A stretch of DNA of 40,740 nt from a bacterium (lineage in GTDB: Bacteria; Chloroflexota; Dormibacteria; Aeolococcales; Bog-877): NCBI GenBank assembly GCA_021827985.1, contig JAKATL010000021.1, positions 1 to 40,740 of the forward strand. Reading direction: 5' to 3'. Below, piece by piece: positions 1-8,635 of this stretch (within the stretch, counting starts at the first letter, position 1; each line of letters begins with the position of its first letter). The position numbers and the translations under genes were made by a program. Below the pieces are notes generated by a model. That model searched no databases and was not told the DNA's origin. It saw only the letters and a list, made by a program, of their open reading frames with translations.

Positions 1-93
1 ACAGCGGAATGAGGCTGACCGACTGCCCGGGGGCGAGCCGTGTGCGGGAGCATCGCATGCACGGTTCTGCAGGGGGCCGCTGGAGACGGACTC

Positions 94-1725
94 ATGGCTG
101 AGCACCGCGCCAGCGGCCTACCTCACAGCCAGACCCCGGTGCTCGACTCCACCCCCGAGGCCGTCCCCAGGATCGGGGTTCTGCCGGGGTACGTCCCCCC
201 GGAGCGGATGGCGCGGCGCCCCCCCCGCCCACCCGGCAGGCGGCAGCGGCTCTGGGAGATGGCCCCCGGGGCGACCGTGTGGCTGTGCCTTCTCGGCCCG
301 CTGGCGGTGGGCTTCGTGATCACCTTCACCAACTTCCAGTACCTCTGGATACTGGGCGCCTTCGCGGTGGTCCTGGACCTCTACTGGCTGGTGAAGCTGG
401 TCCACACCTTCCGCTACGTGCTGCGCGGCATCCAGCTCCTGGAGGAGGCCCAGCGCATCCACTGGGGGGCCCGCCTCGACCGTCTGGAGCGCGAGGCGGG
501 CGGACCCGACCCCCGCTCCATCGTCCATGCGGTGTTGATCCCCACCTACACCGAGAAGTACGAAACGCTGCGGGCCACCGTGGGAGCCCTTGCCGAGGCC
601 GACTACCCGAGCCATCTGCGCATCGTGGCGGTGATCACCAGGGAGACGGACCTGCAGGGCTGCCGCAACGTGGCCCGGCTCCAGGAGGAGCTGGGCGACC
701 GGTTCCTCGCCTTCTGGCACATCAAGGACCCCCTGCTGCTGGGGATCGTGGTGGGGAAGTCGGCGGCCATGGCCTACGGGGGCCCGGTTCTCCACCGGGC
801 GCTGCTCGGGCTGGGCCTGGACCTGGACCAGGTGATCGTCACCGACCTTGACTCCGACTACCGGGTCCATCCCCAGTACTTCAACTACATCAGCTACCAG
901 TACACCCTGGACCCTGAGAGGGCCACGACCATCTGGCAGCCGGTGCCCATCTTCCTCAACAACCTCTGGCGGGTACCCGCGGCGGTGCGGTCGATGGCCA
1001 CCCTGGCGACCCAGTGGCAGCTCTACCTGCATCAGCATCCCAAGCGGCTGGTGATGTTCTCGGCCTACTCCATGTCGCTGCGCCTGCTCTCCGAGGTGGG
1101 CTTCTGGGACGACGATGTGATCCCCGAGGACTCCCGGTTCTACTGGAAGGCGTTCTTCGTGTACGGGGAGCGGCTGCGGGTGAGGGGAGCTTTCCTTCCC
1201 ATGTACGGGGATGCACCCCGGGCGGCGGACTATGGGACCACCCTGGTCAGCCAGTACGAGCAGATCAAGCGGTGGGCCTGGGGGGTGACCGACATCCCCT
1301 ATGTCGCCGCGCGCATGACCCAGCACCGGGAGATCCCGCTCCGGGTCCGGCTGGATCGCTTCCGGCTGCTCATCTTCAACCACCTGAGCTGGGCCACGGT
1401 CCCCCTTCTGATCCTGGTTTCCGGCACCCTTCCATCCCTGTTCAACTACGACTACGCCCTCTCCACCACCGGGGCGCTGCTGGAGACGGTGGGCAGCCTG
1501 ATCCTCCAGGTCACCCTGCTCAACATCCTGGCGGTGGCCATCCTGGACAACCGCCTCCAGCCCCGGCCGCCGGGGTGGAGTTGGTGGCGCCGCCGCTTCG
1601 CCGACCTGCAGACCCTGATGTACCCCGTGGTGTTCGTGGTCCTCAGCGTCCTCCCGGCGCTGGAGGCCCAGACGCGGCTGCTCTTCGGCTCCCACCTGGA
1701 GTACCGGGTCACCGAGAAGCACTGA
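94..1725 (+). CDS. Membrane-bound family 2 glycosyltransferase
   Basis: 543 aa. Probably an integral-membrane GT2 enzyme that moves a sugar from a nucleotide donor onto a growing glycan at the inner face of the membrane. Seen: two N-terminal hydrophobic segments (about residues 55-95), a GT-A-like domain with DLDSD as the metal-binding DXD-type motif, a downstream ED in PEDSRF, and QIKRWAWG, which matches the Q/RxxRW signature of processive GT2 enzymes; three further hydrophobic segments close the protein. A GTG at 40 would add 18 residues, but ATG 94 has GGAGACGG just upstream and is preferred. It is the first gene of the polysaccharide locus. Acceptor and sugar cannot be told from sequence; a cellulose-synthase-like role is possible. 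Confidence 0.8.
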   Translation: MAEHRASGLPHSQTPVLDSTPEAVPRIGVLPGYVPPERMARRPPRPPGRRQRLWEMAPGATVWLCLLGPLAVGFVITFTNFQYLWILGAFAVVLDLYWLVKLVHTFRYVLRGIQLLEEAQRIHWGARLDRLEREAGGPDPRSIVHAVLIPTYTEKYETLRATVGALAEADYPSHLRIVAVITRETDLQGCRNVARLQEELGDRFLAFWHIKDPLLLGIVVGKSAAMAYGGPVLHRALLGLGLDLDQVIVTDLDSDYRVHPQYFNYISYQYTLDPERATTIWQPVPIFLNNLWRVPAAVRSMATLATQWQLYLHQHPKRLVMFSAYSMSLRLLSEVGFWDDDVIPEDSRFYWKAFFVYGERLRVRGAFLPMYGDAPRAADYGTTLVSQYEQIKRWAWGVTDIPYVAARMTQHREIPLRVRLDRFRLLIFNHLSWATVPLLILVSGTLPSLFNYDYALSTTGALLETVGSLILQVTLLNILAVAILDNRLQPRPPGWSWWRRRFADLQTLMYPVVFVVLSVLPALEAQTRLLFGSHLEYRVTEKH

Positions 1726-1735
1726 GGGCGGCCGG

Positions 1736-1741
1736 TACAAT
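1736..1741 (+). promoter_or_regulatory. -10 box of trpS, leaderless layout
   Basis: TACAAT lies 6 nt before the trpS ATG at 1748, so transcription would begin at or next to the start codon. No ribosome binding site fits between them. No clear -35 box is visible. Confidence 0.55.
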
Positions 1742-1747
1742 CTCGGA

Positions 1748-2746
1748 ATGGCCGACCGCCCGGTGGTGTTCAGCGGGATGCAGCCGGACGGGGTCTTGCA
1801 CCTGGGCAACCTGCTGGGGGCGCTCCGCCCCTGGGTCCAGGAGCAGTCGCTCTACCGCAACTACTTCTGCGTCGTCGACCTCCACGCCCTGACTCGTCAG
1901 GAGCCGCGCGACCTGGCCCAGAAGACGCGCGAGGTGGCGGCCCTCTACCTGGCGGCGGGGATCGACCCTGAGCAGTCCACCCTTCTGGTCCAGTCGCACG
2001 TCCCCGAGCACGCCGAGCTGGCCTGGATCCTGGGCTGCTTCACCCCGATGGGCTGGCTGGAGCGGATGACCCAGTTCAAAGACCGCTCCCGCAAGCTCTC
2101 GTCCGAGCGCATCGGTTCTGGACTCTTCAGCTACCCGGTGCTGATGGCGGCTGACATCCTCCTCTACCAGACGGACCTGGTGCCGGTGGGGGAGGACCAG
2201 CGTCAGCACCTGGAGCTGACCCGCAACCTGGCGCTCCGGGTCAACCGCATCCTGGGCGATACCTTCGTGATCCCCAAGGCCAAGATCGGCCAGGTGGGCG
2301 CCCGGGTCATGGCCCTCGATGACCCCTCCAGCAAGATGAGCAAGAGTGCAGACTCCGAGGCCGGCCGGATCGGCCTCCTCGACCCCCCGGACCGGGTGCG
2401 GGCCAAGTTCCGTCGGGCCACCACCGACAGCGGCACCGCAGTCGACGTGGAACGTCCGTCGCCCGGGGTCCAGAACCTGCTGGAGATCTATCGCAGCCTC
2501 ACGGGTGCGAGCGACGGAGAGCTGGCCCAGGCCTTCCAGGGAAAGGGCTATGGACGGCTGAAGGAGGTGGTGGCCGAGGTGGTGATCGAGGCGCTGCAGC
2601 CGATCCAGAGCCGCTGCCACGACCTCCTCCGAGATCCCGCCTCCCTCGACCGGCTGCTCGCGGATGGAGCCGCTCGGGCGAGGGCGAGCGCGGCGGCCAC
2701 CATGGCCACGGTGCGGCAGCGGCTGGGGATGCTGCCGGTCGGCTGA
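1748..2746 (+). CDS. trpS: Tryptophan--tRNA ligase
   Basis: 332 aa, normal length for bacterial TrpRS. A class I aminoacyl-tRNA synthetase that charges tRNA-Trp in the cytoplasm. Seen: GMQPDG near the N terminus, the HIGH-type motif as HLGN (residues 18-21), GEDQRQHLEL in the active-site region, and an intact KMSKS (196-200). The gene sits between a glycosyltransferase and an O-antigen-ligase-like gene but has its own -10 box and probably forms a separate, leaderless unit. No tryptophan-rich leader peptide or T-box could be found in the 22 bp upstream. Function is secure from the motifs. Confidence 0.97.
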   Translation: MADRPVVFSGMQPDGVLHLGNLLGALRPWVQEQSLYRNYFCVVDLHALTRQEPRDLAQKTREVAALYLAAGIDPEQSTLLVQSHVPEHAELAWILGCFTPMGWLERMTQFKDRSRKLSSERIGSGLFSYPVLMAADILLYQTDLVPVGEDQRQHLELTRNLALRVNRILGDTFVIPKAKIGQVGARVMALDDPSSKMSKSADSEAGRIGLLDPPDRVRAKFRRATTDSGTAVDVERPSPGVQNLLEIYRSLTGASDGELAQAFQGKGYGRLKEVVAEVVIEALQPIQSRCHDLLRDPASLDRLLADGAARARASAAATMATVRQRLGMLPVG

Positions 2747-2792
2747 CGCCGGCGCGTCCCTCTCCCGCTGGGGCGGGGCGGGGGCCGGGACC

Positions 2793-2798
2793 TATAAT
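2793..2798 (+). promoter_or_regulatory. -10 box of the O-antigen ligase-like operon
   Basis: A consensus TATAAT ends 7 nt before the ATG at 2806 in an otherwise extremely GC-rich stretch. This predicts a leaderless mRNA for the genes from 2806 onward. Confidence 0.65.
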
Positions 2799-2805
2799 CC
2801 CGCCG

Positions 2806-4044
2806 ATGCGGTGGAGTCGTGCTGGCGTCTTTCTAACCGCCGCGGCCCTTCCCGCCTACGTGCTGCGGGGCAGCCTCCTGGGGAAGCTGCCCTTCACCGG
2901 GCTGGAGGTGGTGCTGGCGCTCACCGTGCTGGCGTTCGCCATCGAGAGCTGGCGCCAGCGCCGCATGCCCCATCTGGACACCCCGTTCACCGTCCTGATC
3001 GCGGTGCTCCTGGTGGCCACGGTGATCGCGGTCGCCGTCAGTCCCGAGAAGAGGGATGCCCTGGGGATCGCCAAGGCGTACATCGTGGAGCCGGTTGTCT
3101 ACTTCTTCGTGGCCGTCAATGTGCTGCGCTCCAGCTGGGACTGGGAGCGGCTCGCCTACGGGCTGTACGTCAGCGGCACTGTGGTGGCGGTCTCGCAGTT
3201 CGTGGCCCTCGGGAAGGCACTCCAGGCCCACACCCTCAACCTCAATGTGGCCCCCCCGGTGCCGACCTGGCTCTGGACGAACAACAACTTCGGGGGGATC
3301 TTCCTCGACCCTCTGGTCGGACTGGCCCTGGGGCTGGCCCTTTTCGGCGGGGTGCGCCATCCCCGGGTCCACTGGGCGATGCTGGCCCTGCTCGGGGCGG
3401 GGGATGTCCTCACCCTCAGCCGCGGGTCCTGGCTGGCGCTGGTGGCGATCTCCCTGCTGGCGGCGGCGATCCATCCCCGGCGCCGCCAGCTGGTGCTGGC
3501 CTGGGCGGCGCTGGCGGTGGTGGCTCTCCTGCTGCCGCCCATCCGCCACCGGGTGGAGAACGAGCTCAACCCGAACAACCCGGCGAACTCCATGGTCAGC
3601 CGGGTCCACCTCTGGCATGCCACCTTAGACCTGATCCTGGCCCACCCCTTCCAGGGCTCGGGGCTGGCCAACTACCAGGAGGAGATCGGGCCCTACCGCG
3701 CTCAGCTCCATGACGTCGTCCACCAGACCCACGTCTACCCCGACCAGCTGGAGCTGGATTTCTGGGTCGAGCTGGGGGTCATGGGGCTGATCTTCCTCGT
3801 GGGGTTCTTTGTCGAGGTGGGGCGCTACCTCCTGCCCGTGCTCCGGGCGGGTCCCATGGCCCAGCCCTGGGCGGCGTCGCTGGTCCTCGGCTGGGCGGCC
3901 ATCCTGATCCATGGCCTGGTGGACAGTCCGTACTGGAAGAACGACCTTTCGGTGGAGTGGTGGGCCCTGGCCGCGCTTCTGGTTGTGGCAGTGGTCCCGG
4001 CCGCCCGGCAGCTTCGGCTGCGCCGACCTCCAGCCCGCGCCTGA
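2806..4044 (+). CDS. O-antigen ligase / polymerase-like membrane protein (Wzy_C type)
   Basis: 412 aa, with hydrophobic segments throughout (about 10-12 predicted helices). Proteins of this family either polymerise repeat units (Wzy) or ligate undecaprenyl-linked polysaccharide to an acceptor (WaaL). Seen: a long loop between late helices, about residues 245-315, containing SRVHLWHATLDLILAHPFQGSGLANY and an H-containing stretch (VVHQTHVYPDQLELDFWVELG), which resembles the periplasmic loop of the Wzy_C/O-antigen ligase domain (R...H...N..L). The placement before a flippase gene and an initiating sugar-phosphate transferase supports a role in Wzy-type assembly. Polymerase and ligase cannot be told apart by sequence alone. 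Confidence 0.8.
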   Translation: MRWSRAGVFLTAAALPAYVLRGSLLGKLPFTGLEVVLALTVLAFAIESWRQRRMPHLDTPFTVLIAVLLVATVIAVAVSPEKRDALGIAKAYIVEPVVYFFVAVNVLRSSWDWERLAYGLYVSGTVVAVSQFVALGKALQAHTLNLNVAPPVPTWLWTNNNFGGIFLDPLVGLALGLALFGGVRHPRVHWAMLALLGAGDVLTLSRGSWLALVAISLLAAAIHPRRRQLVLAWAALAVVALLLPPIRHRVENELNPNNPANSMVSRVHLWHATLDLILAHPFQGSGLANYQEEIGPYRAQLHDVVHQTHVYPDQLELDFWVELGVMGLIFLVGFFVEVGRYLLPVLRAGPMAQPWAASLVLGWAAILIHGLVDSPYWKNDLSVEWWALAALLVVAVVPAARQLRLRRPPARA

Positions 4045-4054
4045 GCCGGGCGGC

Positions 4055-5506
4055 GTGAGCCTCGCTCAGCGCACCGTCCGCAACACCGGGATGCTCTTCG
4101 CGGCCCGCACGGGGTCGCGCCTTCTGGTGTTCGGGGCCTTCCTAATCCAGCAGCACACGCTGGGGGCCACCCGGTACGGCGAGTTCGGGGTGGTGGTGGT
4201 CCTGAGCAACCTGGCCAGCATCGTGGGAGACGGTGGCCTGCAGATCGTCTATCTGCGCGAGGGGAGCCGCCGCCCGGCCCGCCTGGAGGCCTACCTCTCC
4301 GTGGTGCTGGGGGCCAAGATCCCCCTCCTCCTGGGGAGCCTCCTGACCCTGGCTGCCATGCTCGCCCTCACCAGCGGGCCGTCGCTCTTCTACCTCCTGC
4401 TGCCGGCCTTCGGGCTCCTGGCCTTCACCTCGGTGGCCAACGTCCTGCGCAGCACCTTCTACGCCACCGGGGACATGCGCTACGAGGCCTTCGAGACCCT
4501 TTCCGAGGGGGCGATCCTGCTGGTCGGCACCCTGGCGGCAGCGGCGCTTCACCTTGGCCTCCCCGCCTACCTGCTGGCCTATGCCGCCTCCTATCTCTTC
4601 ACCTGCGTCTACGCGGTCATCATCATCAGCCGGCGCTACTTCCGACCCCGCATCCGCTTCCACTTCCCCGCCTCCCGGCGCCTTCTGACCATGGGTCTTC
4701 CCTTCGCGTTGGTCTTCCTCCTCAACACCGTCTACTTCAAGATCGACGTGGTCATCCTGGAGGCCCTTCGGGGGCCGACCGAGGTCGGCTACTACCAGGC
4801 CGGCTACAAGTTCCTGGAGGGACTCTCATTCATCCCCCAGACGGTTATGAACGCCGTCTTCCCGGCGCTGTCGGTCCTCCACCTGGGCCAGCTGGCGGCC
4901 CTGCGCAGCGCCTACACGGTGACCATCAAGCTGCTCACGGCCATCGCCGTCCCGGCGGCGGTGGCGCTGGCCTTCGGGGCGGGGCCGCTGATGGCGCTCC
5001 TGCGGGTCTATCCGGAGTCCGGCCCGGCCGTCCGCATCCTGGCCCTGGCGCTGGTCTTCCTGTTCGTCAACAACACCTTCGTATTCGGCCTGGGGGCGAT
5101 GAACCGGCAGCGAGACAGTGTGGTCCTCTCGATCCTCAGCATCGCCGTCAACGTCACCCTGAACCTGATCATGATCCCGCTGTTTCCCCGCGCAACCGGC
5201 TATCTTGCCTGCAGCTGGGCTACCGTGATCACGGAGGTCTTCCTGCTGGTCGCCGGGTACTGGATGGTGCGCCGCCAGCTGCAGCAGCTCCCCTGGGGGC
5301 GGGAGGTCCTGCCGGTGCTGGTGTCGGGAGCCCTGATGGTGGGGGTGATGGCGGTGCTCTCCGCGCAGAACGTCTTCTGGGTGGCGGCCCTGGGGGGGGC
5401 CGCCTACGTGGGCAGCCTCTGGGTTACCGGGGCGATCTCCCCGGAGGAGGTGCGGATGGCCCGCCGGAGCCTGAGAAGCGCCGTCGAGGAGCCCGCAGAT
5501 GGCTGA
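4055..5506 (+). CDS. Polysaccharide flippase, Wzx/MATE-MVF superfamily
   Basis: 483 aa, about 12-14 hydrophobic helices. Probably flips undecaprenyl-PP-linked repeat units across the membrane. Seen: the N-terminal pattern NTGMLFAARTGSRLL, the FGVVVVLSNLASIVGDGG region, and IDVVILEALRGPTEVGYYQAGYK, which is typical of polysaccharide export flippases (DxxxL....G...VG.Y..A). The reading frame is open back to 3911, but the upstream residues come from the shadow frame of the previous gene; GTG 4055, 10 bp after the preceding stop, gives a family-like N terminus. Its 3' end overlaps the next gene by 8 nt, so the two are likely translationally coupled. Confidence 0.87.
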   Translation: MSLAQRTVRNTGMLFAARTGSRLLVFGAFLIQQHTLGATRYGEFGVVVVLSNLASIVGDGGLQIVYLREGSRRPARLEAYLSVVLGAKIPLLLGSLLTLAAMLALTSGPSLFYLLLPAFGLLAFTSVANVLRSTFYATGDMRYEAFETLSEGAILLVGTLAAAALHLGLPAYLLAYAASYLFTCVYAVIIISRRYFRPRIRFHFPASRRLLTMGLPFALVFLLNTVYFKIDVVILEALRGPTEVGYYQAGYKFLEGLSFIPQTVMNAVFPALSVLHLGQLAALRSAYTVTIKLLTAIAVPAAVALAFGAGPLMALLRVYPESGPAVRILALALVFLFVNNTFVFGLGAMNRQRDSVVLSILSIAVNVTLNLIMIPLFPRATGYLACSWATVITEVFLLVAGYWMVRRQLQQLPWGREVLPVLVSGALMVGVMAVLSAQNVFWVAALGGAAYVGSLWVTGAISPEEVRMARRSLRSAVEEPADG

Positions 5507-6953
5507 CACCGACTCCTTGATCCGCCCGCGCGAGGCCGTCGCCGCTCAGCAGGGGACAGCGCGGCTCTGGCCGCTCCTTCTCCTCCGCCCGGTCATGGAC
5601 GCCCTGGCCGTCGCCGTAGGGGCGCTGATCGGGTACCAGTACCGCTTCCACATCTCCGGGGTGCCCATCCCCGGGGGCCAAGTCCCCTCCTTCCAGGCGT
5701 ACGCCATGGCCGTGCCGGTGGTGGTGGGTCTATGGCTGGTCACCTTCGTGGCCACCGGCCGATACCGCCTGCGCCGGGGTCAGTCCTATGTGGATGAGAT
5801 CCTCTCCTCGGCGGGTTCGGTGGCCCTCTTCGTGATCCTGGCCCTGGCGCTGGAGGGGCTCTACCGGGGCTTCCCCTACTCCCGGCTGGTGCTGGCGGAC
5901 GCCTCGATCGCCGCCCTCATCCTTTTCATGATCGACCGGGCGGTGGTCCGGGTGGTGCAGAGCGCGCTGCTCCGGTCGGGGTACGGAGCGGTCCGGGTCC
6001 TGCTGGTGGGGGGAGGGGAGGCCGCCGGGCTCCTCATCCGCCGGCTGCGCATGTTCCCCGAGTACGGCTACCGGCTGGTGGGGCAGGTGGCGGTGCCGGG
6101 TCAGCCCGAACCCTCGCGCGAGCTGAATCTGCCCAGCCTGTCCATGGAGGACGGCCTCGGCCGGGTGGTCGAGCGGGAGCGCTGCCAGCTGGTGGTGTTG
6201 GCGGGAGTCGGCCCGCACGAGCGGCTGCTGGAGATGGCCCGGGCCTGCCTGGAGCGGGGCGCCGAGGTGAAGGTCGCCCCGGACGTCCTGGAGATCATGA
6301 CCAGCGCCGCCGGCAGCGAGGAGGTGGCCGGAATACCTCTGCTGGGAGTCCGCCCCAACCGGCTGGTGGGGGTCAACGTGGTCCTGAAGCGCACCTTCGA
6401 CGTGGTGGGAACCCTGGTCCTGGCGCTTCCAGCTGTGCCGTTGGTCGCGGTCTGCGCTTTGGGGATCGTGCTCACCTCACCGGGCCCGCCCTTCTACGGG
6501 CAGGAGAGGCTGGGCTACCGGGGCCGGACCTTCCGGGTCTGGAAGCTGCGCTCCATGGTCCCGGACGCCGAGAGGGAGACCGGCCCCATCATGACCCGCG
6601 AGGACGACGACCGCCGCACCCCGGTCGGCAGGCTCGTGCGCCGGTTCAGCCTGGACGAGCTACCCCAGCTCTGGAACGTGTTCAAGGGTGAGATGAGCCT
6701 TGTGGGGCCCCGCCCGGAGCGCCCCTTCTTCGCCCGCCAGTTCGAGCAGGAGGTGCCGCGCTACCGAGAGCGGCTGGATGCGCTCCCCGGGGTCACTGGG
6801 TGGGCGCAGGTCAACGACCTCCGCCAGGGATCCGGGATCGAGGAGAGGGTTTTCTACGACCTCTACTACATCGAGAACTGGTCTCTGGCCTTCGACCTGA
6901 AGATCCTTCTCTTGACCCCCTGGCGGATTCTCTTCCACCGCCATGCCTACTGA
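5499..6953 (+). CDS. Polyprenyl-phosphate sugar-1-phosphate transferase (WcaJ/WbaP type)
   Basis: 484 aa. The predicted initiating enzyme: it loads a sugar-1-phosphate from a UDP-sugar onto undecaprenyl phosphate. Seen: N-terminal hydrophobic helices (about residues 25-150), a Rossmann-like CoA-binding middle domain with VLLVGGGEAAG, then the bacterial sugar transferase domain from about residue 285: LKRTFDVVG membrane hairpin, FYGQERLGYRGR, FRVWKLRSM, RRFSLDELPQLWNV, MSLVGPRPE and LPGVTGWAQVN. All signature blocks are intact, and the length matches the two-domain family. The start overlaps the flippase stop. The donor sugar (glucose, galactose or other) cannot be read from the sequence. Confidence 0.93.
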   Translation: MADTDSLIRPREAVAAQQGTARLWPLLLLRPVMDALAVAVGALIGYQYRFHISGVPIPGGQVPSFQAYAMAVPVVVGLWLVTFVATGRYRLRRGQSYVDEILSSAGSVALFVILALALEGLYRGFPYSRLVLADASIAALILFMIDRAVVRVVQSALLRSGYGAVRVLLVGGGEAAGLLIRRLRMFPEYGYRLVGQVAVPGQPEPSRELNLPSLSMEDGLGRVVERERCQLVVLAGVGPHERLLEMARACLERGAEVKVAPDVLEIMTSAAGSEEVAGIPLLGVRPNRLVGVNVVLKRTFDVVGTLVLALPAVPLVAVCALGIVLTSPGPPFYGQERLGYRGRTFRVWKLRSMVPDAERETGPIMTREDDDRRTPVGRLVRRFSLDELPQLWNVFKGEMSLVGPRPERPFFARQFEQEVPRYRERLDALPGVTGWAQVNDLRQGSGIEERVFYDLYYIENWSLAFDLKILLLTPWRILFHRHAY

Positions 6954-6970
6954 GGCCTCCGGGCGTCTGG

Positions 6971-6976
6971 TACCTT
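6971..6976 (+). promoter_or_regulatory. -10 box of the rml operon
   Basis: TACCTT ends 7 nt before GTG 6984. It fits TANNNT and the leaderless spacing seen at several genes here, and argues for GTG 6984 over the TTG at 6975, which would overlap the box. Confidence 0.45.
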
Positions 6977-6983
6977 GGCCGCG

Positions 6984-8045
6984 GTGAAAGGGCTCGTTCT
7001 CAGCGGGGGCAAGGGGACCAGGTTGCGGCCCATCACCCACACCGGGGCCAAGCAGCTGGTCCCCATCGCCAACAAGCCAGTTCTCTTCTACGGCCTGGAG
7101 GCACTGGTGGAGGCGGGGATAGAGGAGATTGGGATCGTCGTCGGCGACACCGGCGACGAGATCCGCCAGGCGGTTGGCGACGGAAGCCGCTTCGGGGCCA
7201 GGGTGGAGTACATCCCCCAGCTGGAGCCGCTGGGGTTGGCCCACGCCGTCCAGGCGGCGCGGCGGTTCCTCGCCGACCAGCCCTTCGTGATGTACCTCGG
7301 GGACAACTTCATCACCGGAGGGATCGGGGAGGTGGTGCGCCGCTTCACCGCCGACCAGCCGGACGCCCTGATCCTCTTGAAGCGCATGCCGGATCCCGAG
7401 CGCTTCGGGGTGGCGGAGCTGGAGGAAGGGCGGGTGGTCCGCCTGGAGGAGAAGCCTCAGCACCCGCGCTCCGACCTGGTCCTGGTGGGGGTGTACTGCT
7501 TCCAGCCGAGCATCATGGAGGCGGTGGACTCCATAAGGCCGTCGGCGAGGGGGGAGCTGGAGATCACCGACGCCATCCAATGGCAGATCGACCGGGGGCT
7601 GCGTGTCGAAGCCCATGAGGTCGCGGGCCGGTGGATCGACACCGGCAAGATGGACGATCTCCTGGAGTGCAACCGGGTGGTGTTGGACCTGCTGGAGGAG
7701 CGGCGGCTGGGCACCGTGTCGGAGGACTCCCGGTTGCTGGGCAAGGTGATCGTCGAGGAGGGAGCGGAGATCATCGGCAGCACCATCCGGGGGCCGGTGA
7801 TCGTGGGCGCGCACACCAGGGTGGTGGACTCCTTCGTCGGCCCCTTCACCGCGCTCTACCACCACGTGGTGGTGGAGGGGAGCGAGATCGAGCACGCCAT
7901 CGTCCTGGAGAACACGGTGATCCGCGGGGTGCGCAAGATCGAAGACTCGCTGATCGGCCGGGACGTGGTGATCGAGCGCGGATCCACCCTGCCCCGAGCC
8001 CACAAGATGATGCTGGGCGACCACTCCCGGGTCAGCCTGGCCTGA
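6984..8045 (+). CDS. rmlA: Glucose-1-phosphate thymidylyltransferase, long form
   Basis: 353 aa, matching the long RmlA subfamily used in deoxysugar pathways. It makes dTDP-glucose from dTTP and glucose-1-phosphate. Seen: MKGLVLSGGKGTRLRP nucleotide-binding loop, QLVPIANKPVLFY, YLGDNFI for metal binding, GVYCFQP, and a C-terminal left-handed beta-helix region (about residues 255-345: repeats such as IIGSTIRGPVIVGAH). A TTG at 6975 would add three residues, but GTG 6984 gives the family N terminus. It is followed by rmlC-like, rmlB and rmlD, so dTDP-L-rhamnose or a related 6-deoxyhexose is the likely end product. The long form is also common in other dTDP-sugar pathways. Confidence 0.93.
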   Translation: MKGLVLSGGKGTRLRPITHTGAKQLVPIANKPVLFYGLEALVEAGIEEIGIVVGDTGDEIRQAVGDGSRFGARVEYIPQLEPLGLAHAVQAARRFLADQPFVMYLGDNFITGGIGEVVRRFTADQPDALILLKRMPDPERFGVAELEEGRVVRLEEKPQHPRSDLVLVGVYCFQPSIMEAVDSIRPSARGELEITDAIQWQIDRGLRVEAHEVAGRWIDTGKMDDLLECNRVVLDLLEERRLGTVSEDSRLLGKVIVEEGAEIIGSTIRGPVIVGAHTRVVDSFVGPFTALYHHVVVEGSEIEHAIVLENTVIRGVRKIEDSLIGRDVVIERGSTLPRAHKMMLGDHSRVSLA

Positions 8046-8055
8046 GGAGGGTGCG

Positions 8056-8634
8056 ATGGCCTGGCAGCGGCTGACACCGGAGCTCGAGGCGGTGCTCGAG
8101 AAGATGGCGCAGACCCCGGCTGCCGAGAGGCTCGGGGAGATCGACCAGGTGATGATCAAGTCCCTGACCCTCCATCACGACCAGCGGGGCTTCTTCACCG
8201 AGCAGCTGAAGCGGGGGGACGCCGATGACCGGGGGCGGCCCTTCCTCCCCCCGCAGGAATTCAGCCAGATGTCGCGCTCGGTGGCCTTCGCCCGGGGAGG
8301 CAACCCTCCGGAGTTGATCAAGGCCTTCCACTGGCACCGCAAGCAATGGGATTACTGGGACATCGTCTCCGGGGACGCCCGAATCGTGCTGGCAGACCTC
8401 CGGCCCGACTCCCCGACCAGGGGCCGGATCCAGGTCGTGATCGCGGGCGAGCGGGCCCCCAAGGTGGTTGCCATCCCGCCGCTGGTGGCCCACGGCTATC
8501 AGGTCCTCTCCCTGCGGGACGTGGTGCTCTGCTACTACGTCACCGAGCCCTACGACCCCCGAGACCCCGACGAGGGCCGGATCCGCTATGACGACCCTCG
8601 GATCGGCTTCGACTGGTCGGTGGAGAACATCTGA
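8056..8634 (+). CDS. rmlC: dTDP-4-dehydrorhamnose 3,5-epimerase-like cupin
   Basis: 192 aa. Predicted to epimerise C3 and C5 of dTDP-4-keto-6-deoxyglucose. Seen: FFTEQ, then KAFHWHRKQWDYWDIVSGDARIVLADLR in place of the usual RGLHxQ...KLVRV.xGxVxDVAVDLR block, PPLVAHGY (usual PxGFAHGF), and a C terminus with YDPRDPDEGRIRYDDPRIGFDW that matches the family (yP..E.Gi..dDP.lgI.W). There is a 25-30 residue N-terminal extension. The strong GGAGG 5 nt before ATG 8056 fixes the start. The variant active-site strand means a 3-epimerase-only or other dTDP-ketosugar activity is possible, but genomic context supports RmlC. Confidence 0.78.
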   Translation: MAWQRLTPELEAVLEKMAQTPAAERLGEIDQVMIKSLTLHHDQRGFFTEQLKRGDADDRGRPFLPPQEFSQMSRSVAFARGGNPPELIKAFHWHRKQWDYWDIVSGDARIVLADLRPDSPTRGRIQVVIAGERAPKVVAIPPLVAHGYQVLSLRDVVLCYYVTEPYDPRDPDEGRIRYDDPRIGFDWSVENI

Positions 8635-8635
8635 G

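Noticed and set aside
118..1809. 563-codon open frame on the - strand opposite the first glycosyltransferase
   Set aside because: It is a shadow caused by GC-rich third positions; the composition is Gly/Pro/His/Gln-rich with no family motif, while the + strand gene has clear motifs.
4055..4057. Long flippase start at 3911
   Set aside because: The upstream residues are read from a shadow frame within the preceding gene; GTG 4055 lies 10 bp after its stop and gives the usual N terminus.
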